Assembly (NCBI RefSeq): GCF_017355165.1
Contig: NZ_JADILK010000009.1
Coordinates: forward strand, 62,001 to 126,000
Length of the DNA stretch: 64,000 nt
DNA from: Bacillus sp. SD075
GTDB taxonomy: Bacteria; Bacillota; Bacilli; Bacillales; DSM-1321
Direction: 5' to 3'
Of the stretch, positions 63,404 through 64,000 are shown piece after piece (the first letter of the stretch is position 1; every line of letters begins with the position of its first letter). The translations under genes and the position numbers were made by a program. The notes under the pieces are model-generated. The model ran no database searches. It was not told where the DNA came from and worked only from the letters and a program-made list of their open reading frames with translations.

Positions 63404-64000
63404 ATGGACCATTTAGTCTTCGAAGTGGGAACTGCCCTACTTCTAGTGGCATTAGCCGCTCTCATTGCAGGTAAATTCAAAATATCAAATGTTCCAGTAT
63501 TAATTATCATCGGGATGCTCGTTGGCCCCCATGCCCCGCACTTCGGATTAATTGACCTGCGTTTCATTGAAAGTGATGAAATCATAGCATTCCTCGGTCG
63601 TGTCGGTATTTTATTCCTTCTGTTTTACCTAGGGCTTGAATTTTCCGTCAAAAAGCTCATGAAGTCCGGGAAAAATATCGTGACAGGCGGTACCTATTAC
63701 ATCTTAATCAACGTGGGAATGGCCTTGCTCTACGGTTTCCTGCTCGGTCTTCCATTAAAAGAGGTTCTGATATTAACCGGGATCATCAGTTTTTCTTCAA
63801 GTGCCATTGTGGCAAAGGTACTTGTGGACCTTAAAAGGACCGGTAACAATGAAACGGAGCTAATCCTTGGCATCATCATGTTCGAAGATATCTTCCTCGC
63901 TGTTTATTTATCAGTCGTATCCGGATTGGTATTAAGTTCTTCTGGTTCCGTTTGGGGAACATTACTTTCTACATTTATCGCTATTGGTTATATGCTGGTA
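63404..64000 (+). CDS. khtU: Potassium/proton antiporter KhtU, 3' end outside window
   Basis: CPA2-family antiporter cut by the window end; 199 codons are visible and frame is open. Start ATG at 63404 follows the khtT stop after six bases, with AAGGAG in the overlap region (63385-63390). Membrane segments follow LVFEVGTALLLVALAALIAG; the KefB-like block PVLIIIGMLVGPHAP and FLLFYLGLEFSVKKLM are visible, as is LTGIISFSSSAIVAKVL. Full family length is about 400 residues. With KhtT it exports K+ under alkaline or osmotic stress in B. subtilis. Confidence 0.9.
   Translation, partial: MDHLVFEVGTALLLVALAALIAGKFKISNVPVLIIIGMLVGPHAPHFGLIDLRFIESDEIIAFLGRVGILFLLFYLGLEFSVKKLMKSGKNIVTGGTYYILINVGMALLYGFLLGLPLKEVLILTGIISFSSSAIVAKVLVDLKRTGNNETELILGIIMFEDIFLAVYLSVVSGLVLSSSGSVWGTLLSTFIAIGYMLV

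Noticed and set aside
1..64000. tRNA, rRNA, CRISPR array, T-box or S-box riboswitch, complete transposase
   Set aside because: I looked for tRNA clover-leaf ends, evenly spaced identical repeats, T-box and S-box cores and DDE or tyrosine transposases and saw none; the recombinase-like gene at 62284 is a lone chromosomal gene rather than a mobile element.

Overview
The window is a low-GC Bacillaceae chromosome segment. Gene content and order in the right half follow the Bacillus subtilis yfk/yfl region, and Shine-Dalgarno sites are of the strong AAGGAGG type. Several features (tdh-kbl pair, cmo operon, 21-bp intergenic units) are compatible with a soil Peribacillus/Bacillus simplex-like species. 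That species call is inference. I found no rRNA, tRNA, CRISPR array, intact insertion sequence or prophage.

Layout. 1-7.6 kb: one minus-strand sulfur-scavenging operon (ytlI-like LysR regulator, then cmoO, cmoJ, cmoI, snaA and a cystine-type ABC importer), the counterpart of the B. subtilis ytmI operon but in a different order. 7.6-14.5 kb: a small helical protein, two amino-acid permeases, a DUF3311/sodium-solute symporter pair, a small membrane protein and several decayed fragments. 14.7-24.2 kb: the most unusual locus. A ROK regulator, lipoprotein, ATPase and fused permease of an Fe3+/phosphonate-type importer and an ArgH-like lyase form a minus-strand operon, divergent from a secreted multidomain PIG-L deacetylase. 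XylR-type palindromes lie in the shared promoter region. 24.4-26.6 kb: a polar amino-acid ABC importer. 26.6-27.8 kb: a decayed stretch with long perfect inverted repeats. 27.8-38.5 kb: mqo, coaA, a zinc-ribbon/alpha-CTD-like protein, a pseudogene with two stop codons, an amino-acid permease, tdh-kbl, a small ORF, a 3-hydroxyacyl-CoA dehydrogenase and a DUF1456 protein. 38.5-44.5 kb: rlmCD-alkA-like operon, pdaA, two small membrane proteins, fumA and an SE1561-like protein.

44.6-57.2 kb follows the B. subtilis yfk/yfl genes (yfkAB, yfkD, chaA/yfkE, yfkF, yfkH, yfkK, map, yfkM), with zosA, moeA-mobB and several small genes interspersed. 57.3-59.2 kb holds motA-motB followed by a ComFB gene. 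Then come an AbrB-family membrane protein, mreBH, a YoeC-like integrase relative under a palindromic promoter, and khtT-khtU, the last cut by the window end.

Together the window is rich in nutrient-scavenging modules (organosulfur, amino acids, an unknown amino/sugar conjugate) next to core metabolism (TCA enzymes mqo and fumA, CoA synthesis) and cell-envelope or motility genes. Start codons were moved where a Shine-Dalgarno site and family alignment favoured an internal start; these choices are stated per gene.
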